A DNA stretch of 45,892 nucleotides from positions 1-45,892 of the forward strand of contig SFCB01000031.1 in the NCBI GenBank assembly GCA_004367505.1. The letters run 5' to 3'. This document shows, piece by piece, positions 16,485-24,357 of this stretch. Made by a program: the position numbers and the translations under genes. Position 1 is the stretch's first letter. Every line of letters begins with the position of its first letter. The DNA comes from Chloroflexi bacterium OHK40. Lineage in GTDB: Bacteria > Chloroflexota > Chloroflexia > Chloroflexales > Chloroflexaceae. The notes under the pieces were generated by a model. The model was not told where the DNA came from. It did no database searches and saw only the letters and a list, made by a program, of their open reading frames with translations.

Positions 16485-17600
16485 ATGAGCGCAAAACGCA
16501 CCGTCGTGGTCCTTTTTGGTGGGCAGAGCGACGAACACGAGGTCTCGCTCGTCTCGGCTCACGCGGTGATGTCCGGGCTCAACCCCGAGCGCTACACTGT
16601 GCTCCCGGTTGGCATTACCAGGGAGGGCCGGTGGATCGTGGGGCCCGGCGCGCACGCCGCGCTGGTAGCGGCCGCCGACCAGGCTCGCTTGCCAACGAGT
16701 TTCGTGCCGGCGGGGGCGGGCAGCCCGGCAAGCGCAACCGACATCCTGGCCCTGCCAGCTCGGCCCGACGGCCAGCGCCTGCCTACGGCCTCGCACCTGC
16801 TGCCGGCGGAGGTGGATGTGGTCTTCCCGGTGCTGCATGGCCCGATGGGCGAAGATGGGAGCGTGCAGGGGCTGCTGGAGCTGGCAGGTGTGCCCTACGT
16901 GGGCTGTGGGGTGGCCGCGAGCGCTGTGGGCATGGACAAGGCGCTGATGAAGGCGGCCTTCGCCGCCGCCGGGCTGCCAGTGCTTCCATGGTTGCTGGTG
17001 CGGCGGAGCGAGTTGCAGGCGAACGAGGCCGCCGTGTGCGAGCGGGTCGAGGCGGCGCTGCGCTACCCGGTCTTTGTCAAGCCAGCCAACATGGGCAGCA
17101 GCGTGGGTGTCGGCAAAGCGAAGGATCGGGCCGGGTTGCGCGCGGCTTTTGCCGAGGCAGCCCGCTACGACCGGCGGATCGTCGTGGAGCAAGGCATCCT
17201 GGCCCGCGAGATTGAGATCAGCGTGCTCGGCAATGAGGCCCCCGAGGCCAGTGTTCCCGGCGAAGTGGTGCCCTCTGGCGAGTGGTACGACTATGCTGCC
17301 AAATATCTGGACGGCGCTTCGCAGATCCTCATTCCGGCACCGATCGATGCGCACCTGGCTGAGCGCGTGCGCGATCTGGCCATCCGCGCCTTCCTCGCCA
17401 TCGATGGCGCGGGGCTGGCCCGGGTAGACTTTTTGCTCGACAAGGAGACGGGTGAGCTCTGGCTCAACGAGGTGAATACGATGCCCGGCTTTACGCCGAT
17501 TAGCATGTACGCCAAGATGTGGGCCGCCAGCGGCCTGGACTACCCAGCCCTCCTCGACCGCCTGATCGAGCTCGCGCTGGAGCGTAAGCAGTCCGTTTAG
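16485..17600 (+). CDS. ddl: D-alanine--D-alanine ligase
   Basis: A 371-residue ATP-grasp enzyme that joins two D-alanines for MurF. Motifs are VLFGGQSDEHEVSLVSA, FPVLHGPMGEDGSVQGLLEL, YPVFVKPANMGSSVGV, EWYDYAAKYLDG (with the loop Tyr typical of dipeptide-forming rather than depsipeptide enzymes) and LNEVNTMPGFTPISMY. The ATG at 16485 has AGGGAA 8 bases upstream. Co-location with murB and ftsQ is the usual dcw arrangement. Confidence 0.95.
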   Translation: MSAKRTVVVLFGGQSDEHEVSLVSAHAVMSGLNPERYTVLPVGITREGRWIVGPGAHAALVAAADQARLPTSFVPAGAGSPASATDILALPARPDGQRLPTASHLLPAEVDVVFPVLHGPMGEDGSVQGLLELAGVPYVGCGVAASAVGMDKALMKAAFAAAGLPVLPWLLVRRSELQANEAAVCERVEAALRYPVFVKPANMGSSVGVGKAKDRAGLRAAFAEAARYDRRIVVEQGILAREIEISVLGNEAPEASVPGEVVPSGEWYDYAAKYLDGASQILIPAPIDAHLAERVRDLAIRAFLAIDGAGLARVDFLLDKETGELWLNEVNTMPGFTPISMYAKMWAASGLDYPALLDRLIELALERKQSV

Positions 17601-17690
17601 CGCCGCTCCAGAGGCGAGCCACCAGGGCAGCCGGACACTGACGGAGCACAAGCTCTTCAGAGGTACATCTAGCGCTAGCCAGGGAGACCG

Positions 17691-18560
17691 ATGGACTACA
17701 ACCCCCCGAACACCCGTGAGCGTATCGCCGCGCGCCGCCAGCAGCGGCGGAGCGGCACCGGGCCAGTGCCCGGCCAGCAGGCGACGCCAGGCGCCCGGCG
17801 CGCGCTGGCGGGCTGGCTCGCCAGCGGACGGCTGGTTGCCCTGGCGCTCTTCCTGGCCGCGTGCACCGGCCTGGCCTACGCGCTCACCGATGCGCGCTTC
17901 AGCGTGCAGCGCGTGGTGGTAGAGGGCAACCGGGCGCTGGATGCCGACGCAGTGGCGGAGTTGAGCGGGTTGCGCGGGCGGCCGATCTGGTTCGTCCGGC
18001 CCGAGGCCGTCGTGGCCCGGCTGCGGGAGAATGCCTACGTGGCGTCGGCCAGGGTGGAGCTCGCCCTGCCCGACCAGGCCCGCATCCGGATCGTCGAGCG
18101 GCGGCCCGAAGTGCGCTGGCAGGCTGGCGGGGTGCAGTACCTGGTGGACGGAAGCGGAACCGTCCTCGGAGCTGCGCAGGAACCAGCCGAGGCCGACGTT
18201 CTAGTCATCACCGACAACTCGCACCTGCAGCTCGAACCCAATGACCAGATCGACCTTGATGCCGTCCAGCTCGCCCAGACGCTGGCGATCCGGCTCCCGG
18301 TGGAGCTCGGTTTCACCCCGGCTCAGCTTGGCTGGGATTACGGACTGGGTGTCTATGTTCGCTCCACGGCTGGCCAGACGATCGTCTTCGGCCAGAGTGA
18401 GCATCTGCAGCGCAAGCTAGCGGTGCTCGACGTGCTCCTCACCGATGGAACGGATTTTACCTACCTCGACCTACGCCCCTCCAGCCCTTTCTACCAGAAC
18501 ACGGCGCCCGCCGGGCAGGCGATTGAGCCGCCGGCAGACGCCGTCACGACCGCCCCGTAG
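17691..18560 (+). CDS. ftsQ: Cell division protein FtsQ/DivIB
   Basis: A 289-residue bitopic membrane protein. A basic cytoplasmic N-terminus of about 45 residues precedes a membrane helix near 46-65 (LVALALFLAACTGLAYAL). A POTRA domain follows at about 70-140 (FSVQRVVVEGNRALDADAV, VASARVELALPDQARIRIVER), then the FtsQ beta domain. FtsQ recruits FtsL/FtsB to the septum. The ATG has AGGGAG 4 bases upstream. A 90-bp gap with no clear signal separates it from ddl. Confidence 0.93.
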   Translation: MDYNPPNTRERIAARRQQRRSGTGPVPGQQATPGARRALAGWLASGRLVALALFLAACTGLAYALTDARFSVQRVVVEGNRALDADAVAELSGLRGRPIWFVRPEAVVARLRENAYVASARVELALPDQARIRIVERRPEVRWQAGGVQYLVDGSGTVLGAAQEPAEADVLVITDNSHLQLEPNDQIDLDAVQLAQTLAIRLPVELGFTPAQLGWDYGLGVYVRSTAGQTIVFGQSEHLQRKLAVLDVLLTDGTDFTYLDLRPSSPFYQNTAPAGQAIEPPADAVTTAP

Positions 18561-18614
18561 GGACGCCGCGCGCTGTGGTGCCACGGCTTGGCGAGCGGGA
18601 AGCAGGTACAGCCT

Positions 18615-19865
18615 ATGCAGCGCACGATTGTAGGGATCGACGTTGGGACCACCAAAGTCTGCACCATTGTCGCCCAGGTCTCCGACGCCGGACGGCTCAA
18701 CATCCTTGGTGTCGGACTGACGCCAAGCAAGGGCCTGGATAAGGGCGTCGTCGTGAATATCGACGATGCGGTGAGCGCCATCAGCGCCAGTGTGGAGAAG
18801 GCCGAGCGCCTGAGCGGCTACCGCATCGGCACGGCCTTTGTTGGCGTGAGCGGGCGCCACATCTCCTCCCTCAACAGCCGTGGAGTGGTGGCTGTGCAGC
18901 GCCCCGACCATGAGATCACACGGAACGATGTGGCCCGGGCCGTGGAGTCGGCGCAGGCGGTGGCCATCCCGACCCAGCGCGAGATTATCCACGTGATCCC
19001 ACGGGCCTACGTGGTGGACGGCCACGAGGGCATCCGTGACCCGATCGGCATGGCCGGCTTTCGCCTGGAAGTCGAGACGCACATCGTCACCGGTGAGGTG
19101 ATGGCCATTCAGAACCTGATCCGCAGTGTCCAGAAGTCGGGCGTGGAGATCGATGACCTCATCCTGCAGCCCCTTGCCTCTGGCGAGGCCTGCCTGACAC
19201 CGGATGACAAGGATCGGGGTGTGATGCTGGTGGATATCGGCGGCGGCACCACCGATATCGCCATCTTTGTGCAGGGCGGTGTGTGGCACACGAGTGTGAT
19301 CTCGGTGGGGGGCAACCATTTTACCAACGATATCACCTATGTGATGCATACCCCCCACAATACCGCCGAGTACCTGAAGATCCGCTACGGCAGCGCCATC
19401 GCTGGCGACCCACCCGCCGACGGCGATGCGAGCGACCTGATCGAGGCCGACACGCTGATGGTGGGCGAGAAGCAGACAATTAGCCGTCACCTGCTCAACG
19501 AGATCATCCAGGCGCGCGCCGAGCAGGTGGTGGAGCTCCTATACAACGAGATCAAGCGCAGCGGCTACGAGGGCATGCTCCCGGCGGGGATCGTGCTCAC
19601 CGGCGGTGCGGCGCAACTCAGCCGTTTCGACGAACTGGTGCGTGAGATGCTCGGCATGCCGGTGCGCATCGGTGTGCCGACCGACCTCAGTGGCCTGGCC
19701 GACTCGCTCGATAGCCCGTCCTACGCCACCGGCGTGGGCCTGCTGCGCTGGGGCAGCCGCCATGGGCTCTCGATGCTCGGACCCACCCACCGCTCTGACG
19801 AGCGCCAGGGCTGGGGGAATGTCTACGAACGCTTCAAGGGCTGGCTCCGGGAGTTCCTACCGTGA
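18615..19865 (+). CDS. ftsA: Cell division protein FtsA
   Basis: A 416-residue actin-fold ATPase that tethers FtsZ filaments to the membrane. Seen are [16 protein letters not shown] (phosphate 1), the 1C-domain region ending in [27 protein letters not shown] (phosphate 2) and [10 protein letters not shown] (adenosine). The last 15 residues ([14 protein letters not shown]) form an amphipathic helix, the membrane-targeting sequence. The ATG at 18615 puts the first nucleotide motif at residue 4; a TTG at 18588 is the upstream limit of the frame. Confidence 0.96.
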   Translation: MQRTIVGIDVGTTKVCTIVAQVSDAGRLNILGVGLTPSKGLDKGVVVNIDDAVSAISASVEKAERLSGYRIGTAFVGVSGRHISSLNSRGVVAVQRPDHEITRNDVARAVESAQAVAIPTQREIIHVIPRAYVVDGHEGIRDPIGMAGFRLEVETHIVTGEVMAIQNLIRSVQKSGVEIDDLILQPLASGEACLTPDDKDRGVMLVDIGGGTTDIAIFVQGGVWHTSVISVGGNHFTNDITYVMHTPHNTAEYLKIRYGSAIAGDPPADGDASDLIEADTLMVGEKQTISRHLLNEIIQARAEQVVELLYNEIKRSGYEGMLPAGIVLTGGAAQLSRFDELVREMLGMPVRIGVPTDLSGLADSLDSPSYATGVGLLRWGSRHGLSMLGPTHRSDERQGWGNVYERFKGWLREFLP

Positions 19866-19870
19866 AGGGA

Positions 19871-19951
19871 ACAGGGAACAGGGGAGAGGGGACAGGGGCG
19901 GCAACGTCCCGGCCCGGCGCCCTGGACCCTGTGCCCAGTACCCTGTCCCCT
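19871..19951 (+). repeat. Inverted repeat in ftsA-ftsZ spacer
   Basis: AGGGGACAGGG (19887-19897) is perfectly complementary to CCCTGTCCCCT (19941-19951). A second related pair is 19871-19883 with 19920-19932, with two mismatches. The right arm ends 4 bases before the ftsZ ribosome binding site (GAGGAGG, 19955-19961), so the hairpin could modulate ftsZ translation or processing. The repeated GGGACAGGG units resemble an intergenic repeat. Confidence 0.6.
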
Positions 19952-19965
19952 ACGAGGAGGAAGTA

Positions 19966-21144
19966 ATGGTCGACCGCAGCAACAATGGCTTCACGCTCGA
20001 AGATTTCGCGCAGATCAAGGTGGTGGGTGTAGGCGGCGGTGGCTCGAACGCCGTGGACCGGATGATCGCCGATGGAGTGCAGGGCGTCGAGTTTTACACG
20101 ATCAACACCGATGTGCAGGCGCTGATGCATTCGCTGGCGCCCACCCGCATCCGCATCGGCGACAAGCTCACTCGCGGCCTGGGCTCCGGCGGTAACCCGG
20201 TGATCGGCCAGAAGGCGGCTGAGGAGAACCAGGAGGACATCTACGAGCAGCTCAAGGGCGCCGACATGGTCTTCGTGGCGGCAGGCATGGGCGGCGGTAC
20301 CGGTACCGGGGCCTCGCCGATCATTGCTGGCATCGCCCACGACCTGGGCGCGCTCACGGTTGGTGTGGTGACGCGACCCTTCACCTTTGAGGGCAACCAC
20401 CGCCGCAAGCTGGCCGAGCAGGGCATTGAGCAGCTGCGCCCGGTGGTCGATACGCTGATCGTGATCCCCAATGACCGGCTGTTGCAGACGGCCAGCAAGA
20501 ACACCACCTTCACCCAGGCCTTCGAGATGGCCGACGCCGTGCTGCGCCAGGGCATCCAGGGTATCTCCGACTTGATCACCCAGCGCGGGCTGATCAACCT
20601 GGACTTCGCCGATGTCAAGACGATCATGGCCCAGCAGGGCTCGGCCCTGATGGCGATCGGCCACGGCCGTGGCGACAGCCGCATGGTCGATGCCGTGAAC
20701 CAGGCGATCGCCAGCCCGCTGTTGGAGGTGAGCATCGATGGGGCCCGTGGCGTGCTCTTCAATGTGACCGGCGGCGAGGATCTGGGCATCCTTGAAGTCT
20801 ATGAGGCCGCCGATATCGTCTCCAAGCAGGTGGATCCGGACGCCCACATTATGGTTGGTGCGGTGATCGACCCGAACTTCCCGCCCGGCGAGGTGAAGAT
20901 CACCCTGATCGCCACCGGCTTCGACATCAGCAAGCCGAGCAGCAATGTTCAGCGGAGCCGCTCCTACCCGACGCCGGCCACCAGTACCGGCCAGGCGACC
21001 GCGCTCCACCCGCAGGCCATGCCCGCCGCGCGCCAGCCTGCCCAGCCCCAACCTCAGCCCCAGCCCCGGGTGGCGCCCAGCTTCGGCGGCAGCGATGACC
21101 TTGACATTCCGCCCTTCCTCCGCAACCGTAACCGGGGTCGCTAG
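19966..21144 (+). CDS. ftsZ: Cell division GTPase FtsZ
   Basis: A 392-residue tubulin homologue that forms the division ring. The nucleotide-binding start is [16 protein letters not shown], the tubulin signature GGGTGTG is at 109-115, and the T7 catalytic loop reads [12 protein letters not shown] Pro/Gln/Ala-rich linker at about 325-375 leads to the conserved C-terminal peptide [11 protein letters not shown], which binds FtsA. The frame is open far upstream, but the ATG at 19966 is fixed by GAGGAGG 4 bases earlier and by the family's N-terminus. Last gene of the cluster. Confidence 0.97.
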   Translation: MVDRSNNGFTLEDFAQIKVVGVGGGGSNAVDRMIADGVQGVEFYTINTDVQALMHSLAPTRIRIGDKLTRGLGSGGNPVIGQKAAEENQEDIYEQLKGADMVFVAAGMGGGTGTGASPIIAGIAHDLGALTVGVVTRPFTFEGNHRRKLAEQGIEQLRPVVDTLIVIPNDRLLQTASKNTTFTQAFEMADAVLRQGIQGISDLITQRGLINLDFADVKTIMAQQGSALMAIGHGRGDSRMVDAVNQAIASPLLEVSIDGARGVLFNVTGGEDLGILEVYEAADIVSKQVDPDAHIMVGAVIDPNFPPGEVKITLIATGFDISKPSSNVQRSRSYPTPATSTGQATALHPQAMPAARQPAQPQPQPQPRVAPSFGGSDDLDIPPFLRNRNRGR

Positions 21145-21284
21145 TGCTCGACCACGCGATCGTGCGAGGTACCCCATCGGGGGGGCTCATATGCCTCATC
21201 GGGGCGTCTCAGCGGGATCGCGATCCAGTGACATCACCGTGGCGATCCGCTAGCGCGCGAACCAGGAATTGGAAACTGGCGAAT

Positions 21285-21340
21285 GGCATGCGGAGGGTGT
21301 TCTGACGCACCCTGGCCCTCCGCGTGCCGCTCAACCTTTT
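21285..21340 (+). terminator. Possible terminator after ftsZ
   Basis: GGCATGCGGAGGG (21285-21297) pairs with CCCTCCGCGTGCC (21316-21328) over 13 bp with one G-T pair, and the loop can extend the stem through GTG/CAC. A weak T run (CCTTTTC) follows about 8 bases later. It is the first large stem after ftsZ. The T tract is poor, so this may instead be a processing or stability element. Confidence 0.4.
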
Positions 21341-21556
21341 CGGGAAATGCGCTCGCGACCCGCCGTCACGCACCCTGAGGAGGCCGAAGGCCGTAGCAAA
21401 GGGTGCTGCGAGCGGAGACCATGGGTTATCCGCTGCCGGCCCGTGCGCACGGCGCCCGCAGGGCGACACTGCTGGCAGGCTGCCGGGAATGGGCTCCCCT
21501 GTACCAGGAATGGTGCGGGGGAGCCCTCTGTGTGCGCTCGTGTGCCCGCGAAATGA

Positions 21557-21585
21557 TTGACAGGGATCATGGCCCCCTGTATAAT
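21557..21585 (+). promoter_or_regulatory. Fully consensus sigma-70 promoter
   Basis: TTGACA (21557-21562), a 17-bp spacer and TATAAT (21580-21585): a 12 of 12 match. Transcription would start near 21592. It is 410 bp beyond ftsZ and points at a perfect hairpin and then a small ORF. Confidence 0.85.
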
Positions 21586-21600
21586 GGCATTCCAAATTTA

Positions 21601-21632
21601 CAACGGGGAGGGGGCTTGCCCCCTCCCCGTTG
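21601..21632 (+). ncRNA. Candidate structured RNA or leader hairpin
   Basis: CAACGGGGAGGGGGC, two bases, then its exact complement GCCCCCTCCCCGTTG: a 15-bp perfect stem beginning about 10 bases after the predicted start of the consensus promoter. No T run follows, so it is not an ordinary terminator. A second stem follows, CGTAAA (21679-21684) with TTTACG (21694-21699). It could be the 5' end of a small RNA or the leader of the ORF at 21744. Nothing identifies a known RNA family. Confidence 0.4.
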
Positions 21633-21743
21633 TCACCGTAAAGCCACAGTACGACGAAACAGCGTAGCATTGCCAATCGTAAACTGTAAGGACTTTACGA
21701 CGCACTGTCGTCGGTCGCCGCGCAGAGTCGTGGAGCCGCCCTG

Positions 21744-21968
21744 ATGAAACCACGCCGCTGGTACAGCAGCCCGGAGCTCAACCCGCACCCGAGGCCGCCG
21801 CGCGTCCGGCCGTTCCCCGCGCCGATCTACTGGGCCTATACCACACGCACCCACACCGAGCAGGGCGCGATCATCAAAACGGTGCCGCAGGCAAACAGCG
21901 CCGCGATGGAGCGCCGCGGGACGACCCCGCCAGGCAGCCGGCCGCCGCGCCTGATCGACGCGGCGTAG
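21744..21968 (+). CDS. Small basic, Pro-rich protein, unknown
   Basis: A 74-residue frame starting at an ATG with GGAG 7 bases upstream (21733-21736). It has many Arg and Pro residues (for example PHPRPPRVRPFPAPIYWAY) and no membrane segment. It lies about 150 bases downstream of the start of a consensus promoter. I do not recognise it. It may be a real small protein or chance coding in GC-rich DNA; the promoter is the main argument for it. Confidence 0.35.
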   Translation: MKPRRWYSSPELNPHPRPPRVRPFPAPIYWAYTTRTHTEQGAIIKTVPQANSAAMERRGTTPPGSRPPRLIDAA

Positions 21969-22020
21969 GCAGGCGATTGTAAGCCGCCATAGCCCGGAGG
22001 TTACCGGCCCTGTCGCGGCA

Positions 22021-23445
22021 CTAATCCCCGTTTGCGGGGAGATGATCGCGGCGTGCCACGCCCCCGGCCACGGCGGCGCTGGCCACCGCGTGAGCGATCG
22101 CGGGCACCACCGTGCGGTTGAAGACGCTGGGGATGATGTACTCCTCACTCACCTCGTGGGGCGGGATGACGGCCGCCAGCGCCTCGGCCGCTGCCAGGCG
22201 CATCGCCGAGGTCATCTGGCGAGCGTGTACATCGAGCGCGCCGCGGAAGATGCCCGGGAAGCAGAGCACGTTATTGATCTGATTGGGCTGATCCGAGCGT
22301 CCGGTGGCCACAACCCGTGCGTACTGGCGCAGCATCTCCGGGTCGCCCTCGGGCACGGGGTTCGCGAGGGCGAAGACAATCGGATCAGGGGCCATGGAGC
22401 GCACGCTCGCCGGGGTGAGGATGTTGCCCTTCGAGACCCCGATGAAGACATCGGCGCCCTCCAGGGCGGCTTCGAGCCCACCCTGGCGCCGATCGCGGTT
22501 GGTCTGGTCGGCGATAATCCGCTGCATGGGCGTTTGCACGTGATCATCGCCAGCCCGAAGGATGCCGTGACGATCCACCGCCGTAACCTCGCCAACCCCG
22601 GCCTCCAGCAGGGCGCGGATGATGGCGGTGCCGGCCGCTCCGACACCATTCACCACCACCCGCACCGCGCCGAGTTGCTTGCCGGCCACGAGCAGCGCGT
22701 TGCGGAGGGCCGCCAGCACGACCACCGCTGTGCCGTGCTGATCATCGTGCATCACCGGGATATCGAGGCGCTCGTGGAGTTGCCCCTCGACGAAGAAGCA
22801 GCGGGGCGCGGCGATATCCTCCAGATTGATGCCGCCGAAGCTCGGCGCGAGTTGCTCCACCGTCTGCACAATCACATCCTGGTCCTGTGTGCGCAGGCAG
22901 ATCGGCACGGCATCGATGTCGGCCAGTTCCTTAAAGAGAATGGCCTTGCCCTCCATAACAGGCAAGGCCGCCTCCGGCCCGAGGTTTCCGAGGCCCAGGA
23001 TGGCGCTGCCATCGCTCACCACCGCGACGCTGTTGGCCTTCCATGTGAGCGAGAAGACCTTACCCGGCTCATCGGCGATCGCCTGACAGACGCGGGCCAC
23101 GCCCGGCGTGTAGGCCAGGGAGAGATCGTCGCGGGTCTTGAGCGGCACCTTGCTATGCACCCCGAGCTTGCCGCCGAGGTGGGCCAGGAAGACCCGGTCG
23201 CTCACCTGGACGACGCTCACGCCTGGCACGCCGTTGATCGACTCGACCAGGGCCGCGCCGTGCCGCTCGTCCTGCACCCGCACGGTGATGTCGCGTACGA
23301 GGGTATTGCGCTCGGCCCGGACGATGTCGATGGCCCCGATGTCGCCCCCGACCTCGCCGATGCGGGTTGTCAGGCGACCGAGCATGCCGGGGCGGTTCTC
23401 AATCTGGCAGCGCAGGGTCAGAGTGTAGGCGACTCCCACCGACAT
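22021..23445 (-). CDS. NAD-dependent malic enzyme with ACT domain
   Basis: A 474-residue protein. Residues 1-85 form an ACT domain (TLRCQIENRPGMLGRLTTRIGEVGGDIGAIDIV), a small-ligand sensor often for amino acids. The rest is a malic enzyme that oxidatively decarboxylates malate to pyruvate: LAYTPGVARVCQAI, LTWKANSVAVVSDGSAILGLGNLGP, AAPRCFFVEG, HDDQHGTAVVVLAAL (metal and substrate sites), VVNGVGAAGTAI for NAD(P), and ALANPVPEG. The ACT fusion suggests allosteric control. The start has GGGAGAG upstream. A complete intrinsic terminator sits just 25 bases upstream, so expression probably depends on read-through. Confidence 0.93.
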   Translation of the reverse strand: MSVGVAYTLTLRCQIENRPGMLGRLTTRIGEVGGDIGAIDIVRAERNTLVRDITVRVQDERHGAALVESINGVPGVSVVQVSDRVFLAHLGGKLGVHSKVPLKTRDDLSLAYTPGVARVCQAIADEPGKVFSLTWKANSVAVVSDGSAILGLGNLGPEAALPVMEGKAILFKELADIDAVPICLRTQDQDVIVQTVEQLAPSFGGINLEDIAAPRCFFVEGQLHERLDIPVMHDDQHGTAVVVLAALRNALLVAGKQLGAVRVVVNGVGAAGTAIIRALLEAGVGEVTAVDRHGILRAGDDHVQTPMQRIIADQTNRDRRQGGLEAALEGADVFIGVSKGNILTPASVRSMAPDPIVFALANPVPEGDPEMLRQYARVVATGRSDQPNQINNVLCFPGIFRGALDVHARQMTSAMRLAAAEALAAVIPPHEVSEEYIIPSVFNRTVVPAIAHAVASAAVAGGVARRDHLPANGD

Positions 23446-23469
23446 AGTGCTCTCCCATCATGCGGATAC

Positions 23470-23493
23470 AAAAAGGCCCGTCGGGTGACGGGC
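23470..23493 (-). terminator. Leader terminator (attenuator) of malic enzyme
   Basis: On the minus strand GCCCGTC, loop ACCC, GACGGGC is followed by CTTTTTG: a 7-bp GC stem with a T5 tract. It lies after the response-regulator gene and only 25 bases before the malic-enzyme start, leaving no room for a promoter in between. It either ends the upstream operon with read-through or is a regulated attenuator. Confidence 0.75.
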
Positions 23494-23636
23494 GGCAGCG
23501 CCGGACGCTCCATCGTCTCCAGTTGCAGTTCATGGCACGCGGCGGCGTGAATGCCTCGGCTCGGTTCTCGAAGGCCACCGCCGTGGTCTCACGCGCCGCC
23601 GGGCGGGCCGTGGTAGTGCAACGTACAACGCCAGGA

Positions 23637-23666
23637 ATAGTACCATGCCCGGATTGGGTCGCGCAA
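23637..23666 (-). promoter_or_regulatory. Candidate promoter of malic enzyme leader
   Basis: On the minus strand TTGCGC (23666-23661), an 18-bp spacer and TACTAT (23642-23637). It would give a leader of about 185 bases that contains the terminator at 23493-23470. The match is moderate. Confidence 0.45.
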
Positions 23667-23718
23667 GATTGTGCATCCTGGCGCGAAAGCCAGCCCTCAC
23701 CCTCTCCTCAGCAGCGGA

Positions 23719-24357
23719 CTACACAAGCTTTTGCTGGTAGGCGAGGGCGATCGCCTCTGCGCGGCTGGCGACGCCGAGCTTGGCGAAGAGGCTTCCGATA
23801 TGGAACTTGACCGTCGAGCGGGCAATCTTCAACTGGTCGGCGATCTGCTGGTTTGAGCGGCCCAGCGCGAGCAGACGCAACACCTCCAGCTCACGGTCGG
23901 TCAGATCGGTTCCGAGCTGGTCGCGCTGGCTCATCAGGCCGAGTAGCGTCTCGGCGACCTCAGGCGCGAGTACGGAGCGGCCGCCGATCGTCTGGCGGAT
24001 CGCCTGCATAAGCTCGTGGGGCGTGGCGGTCTTCAGCAGGTAGCCGCTGGCCCCCGCGCGCATCGCCTGCTCGACCATGGTACCGTCGTGGTAGCTCGTG
24101 AGTACAATCACGCGGATGCTGGGGTGACGCTCCTTGATCTGTCGGGTTGCAGCCACACCATCAACGCCGGGCATGAGCATGTCCATCAGCACCACGTCGG
24201 GCCTGGTACGCTCACACAGCTCCACGGCATCCATACCGTTGCCGGCTTCGCCGACGAGCTCCAGCTCCGGGTAGGCCTCCACAAAGTGGCGCATCCCCAT
24301 GTGTGCGAGGGGATGATCGTCGGCGACGAGCACACGGATGCGGCCTGGCTCACTCAT
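23719..24357 (-). CDS. NarL/LuxR-type response regulator
   Basis: A 212-residue two-component regulator. The receiver domain (about 7-125) has the acidic pair Asp13-Asp14, the phosphoacceptor Asp59 (VVLMDMLMPG), a Thr at the switch position (VLTSYHD) and Lys109. The C-terminal LuxR helix-turn-helix (about 148-210) reads LTDRELEVLRLLALGRSNQQIADQLKIARSTVKFHIGSLFAKLGV. Its start overlaps the end of the kinase gene by 8 bp, so the two are coupled and almost certainly partners. Target genes are not evident. Confidence 0.95.
   Translation of the reverse strand: MSEPGRIRVLVADDHPLAHMGMRHFVEAYPELELVGEAGNGMDAVELCERTRPDVVLMDMLMPGVDGVAATRQIKERHPSIRVIVLTSYHDGTMVEQAMRAGASGYLLKTATPHELMQAIRQTIGGRSVLAPEVAETLLGLMSQRDQLGTDLTDRELEVLRLLALGRSNQQIADQLKIARSTVKFHIGSLFAKLGVASRAEAIALAYQQKLV

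Noticed and set aside
21601-21632. The 15-bp hairpin as terminator of ftsZ
   Set aside because: No T tract follows it, it is 456 bp from the ftsZ stop, and it lies just downstream of a consensus promoter.
23446-23541. Possible leader peptide (ATG AAC TGC AAC TGG..., two Trp codons) before malic enzyme
   Set aside because: The frame has no stop before the terminator and runs into the malic-enzyme gene, so it does not fit ribosome-mediated attenuation.
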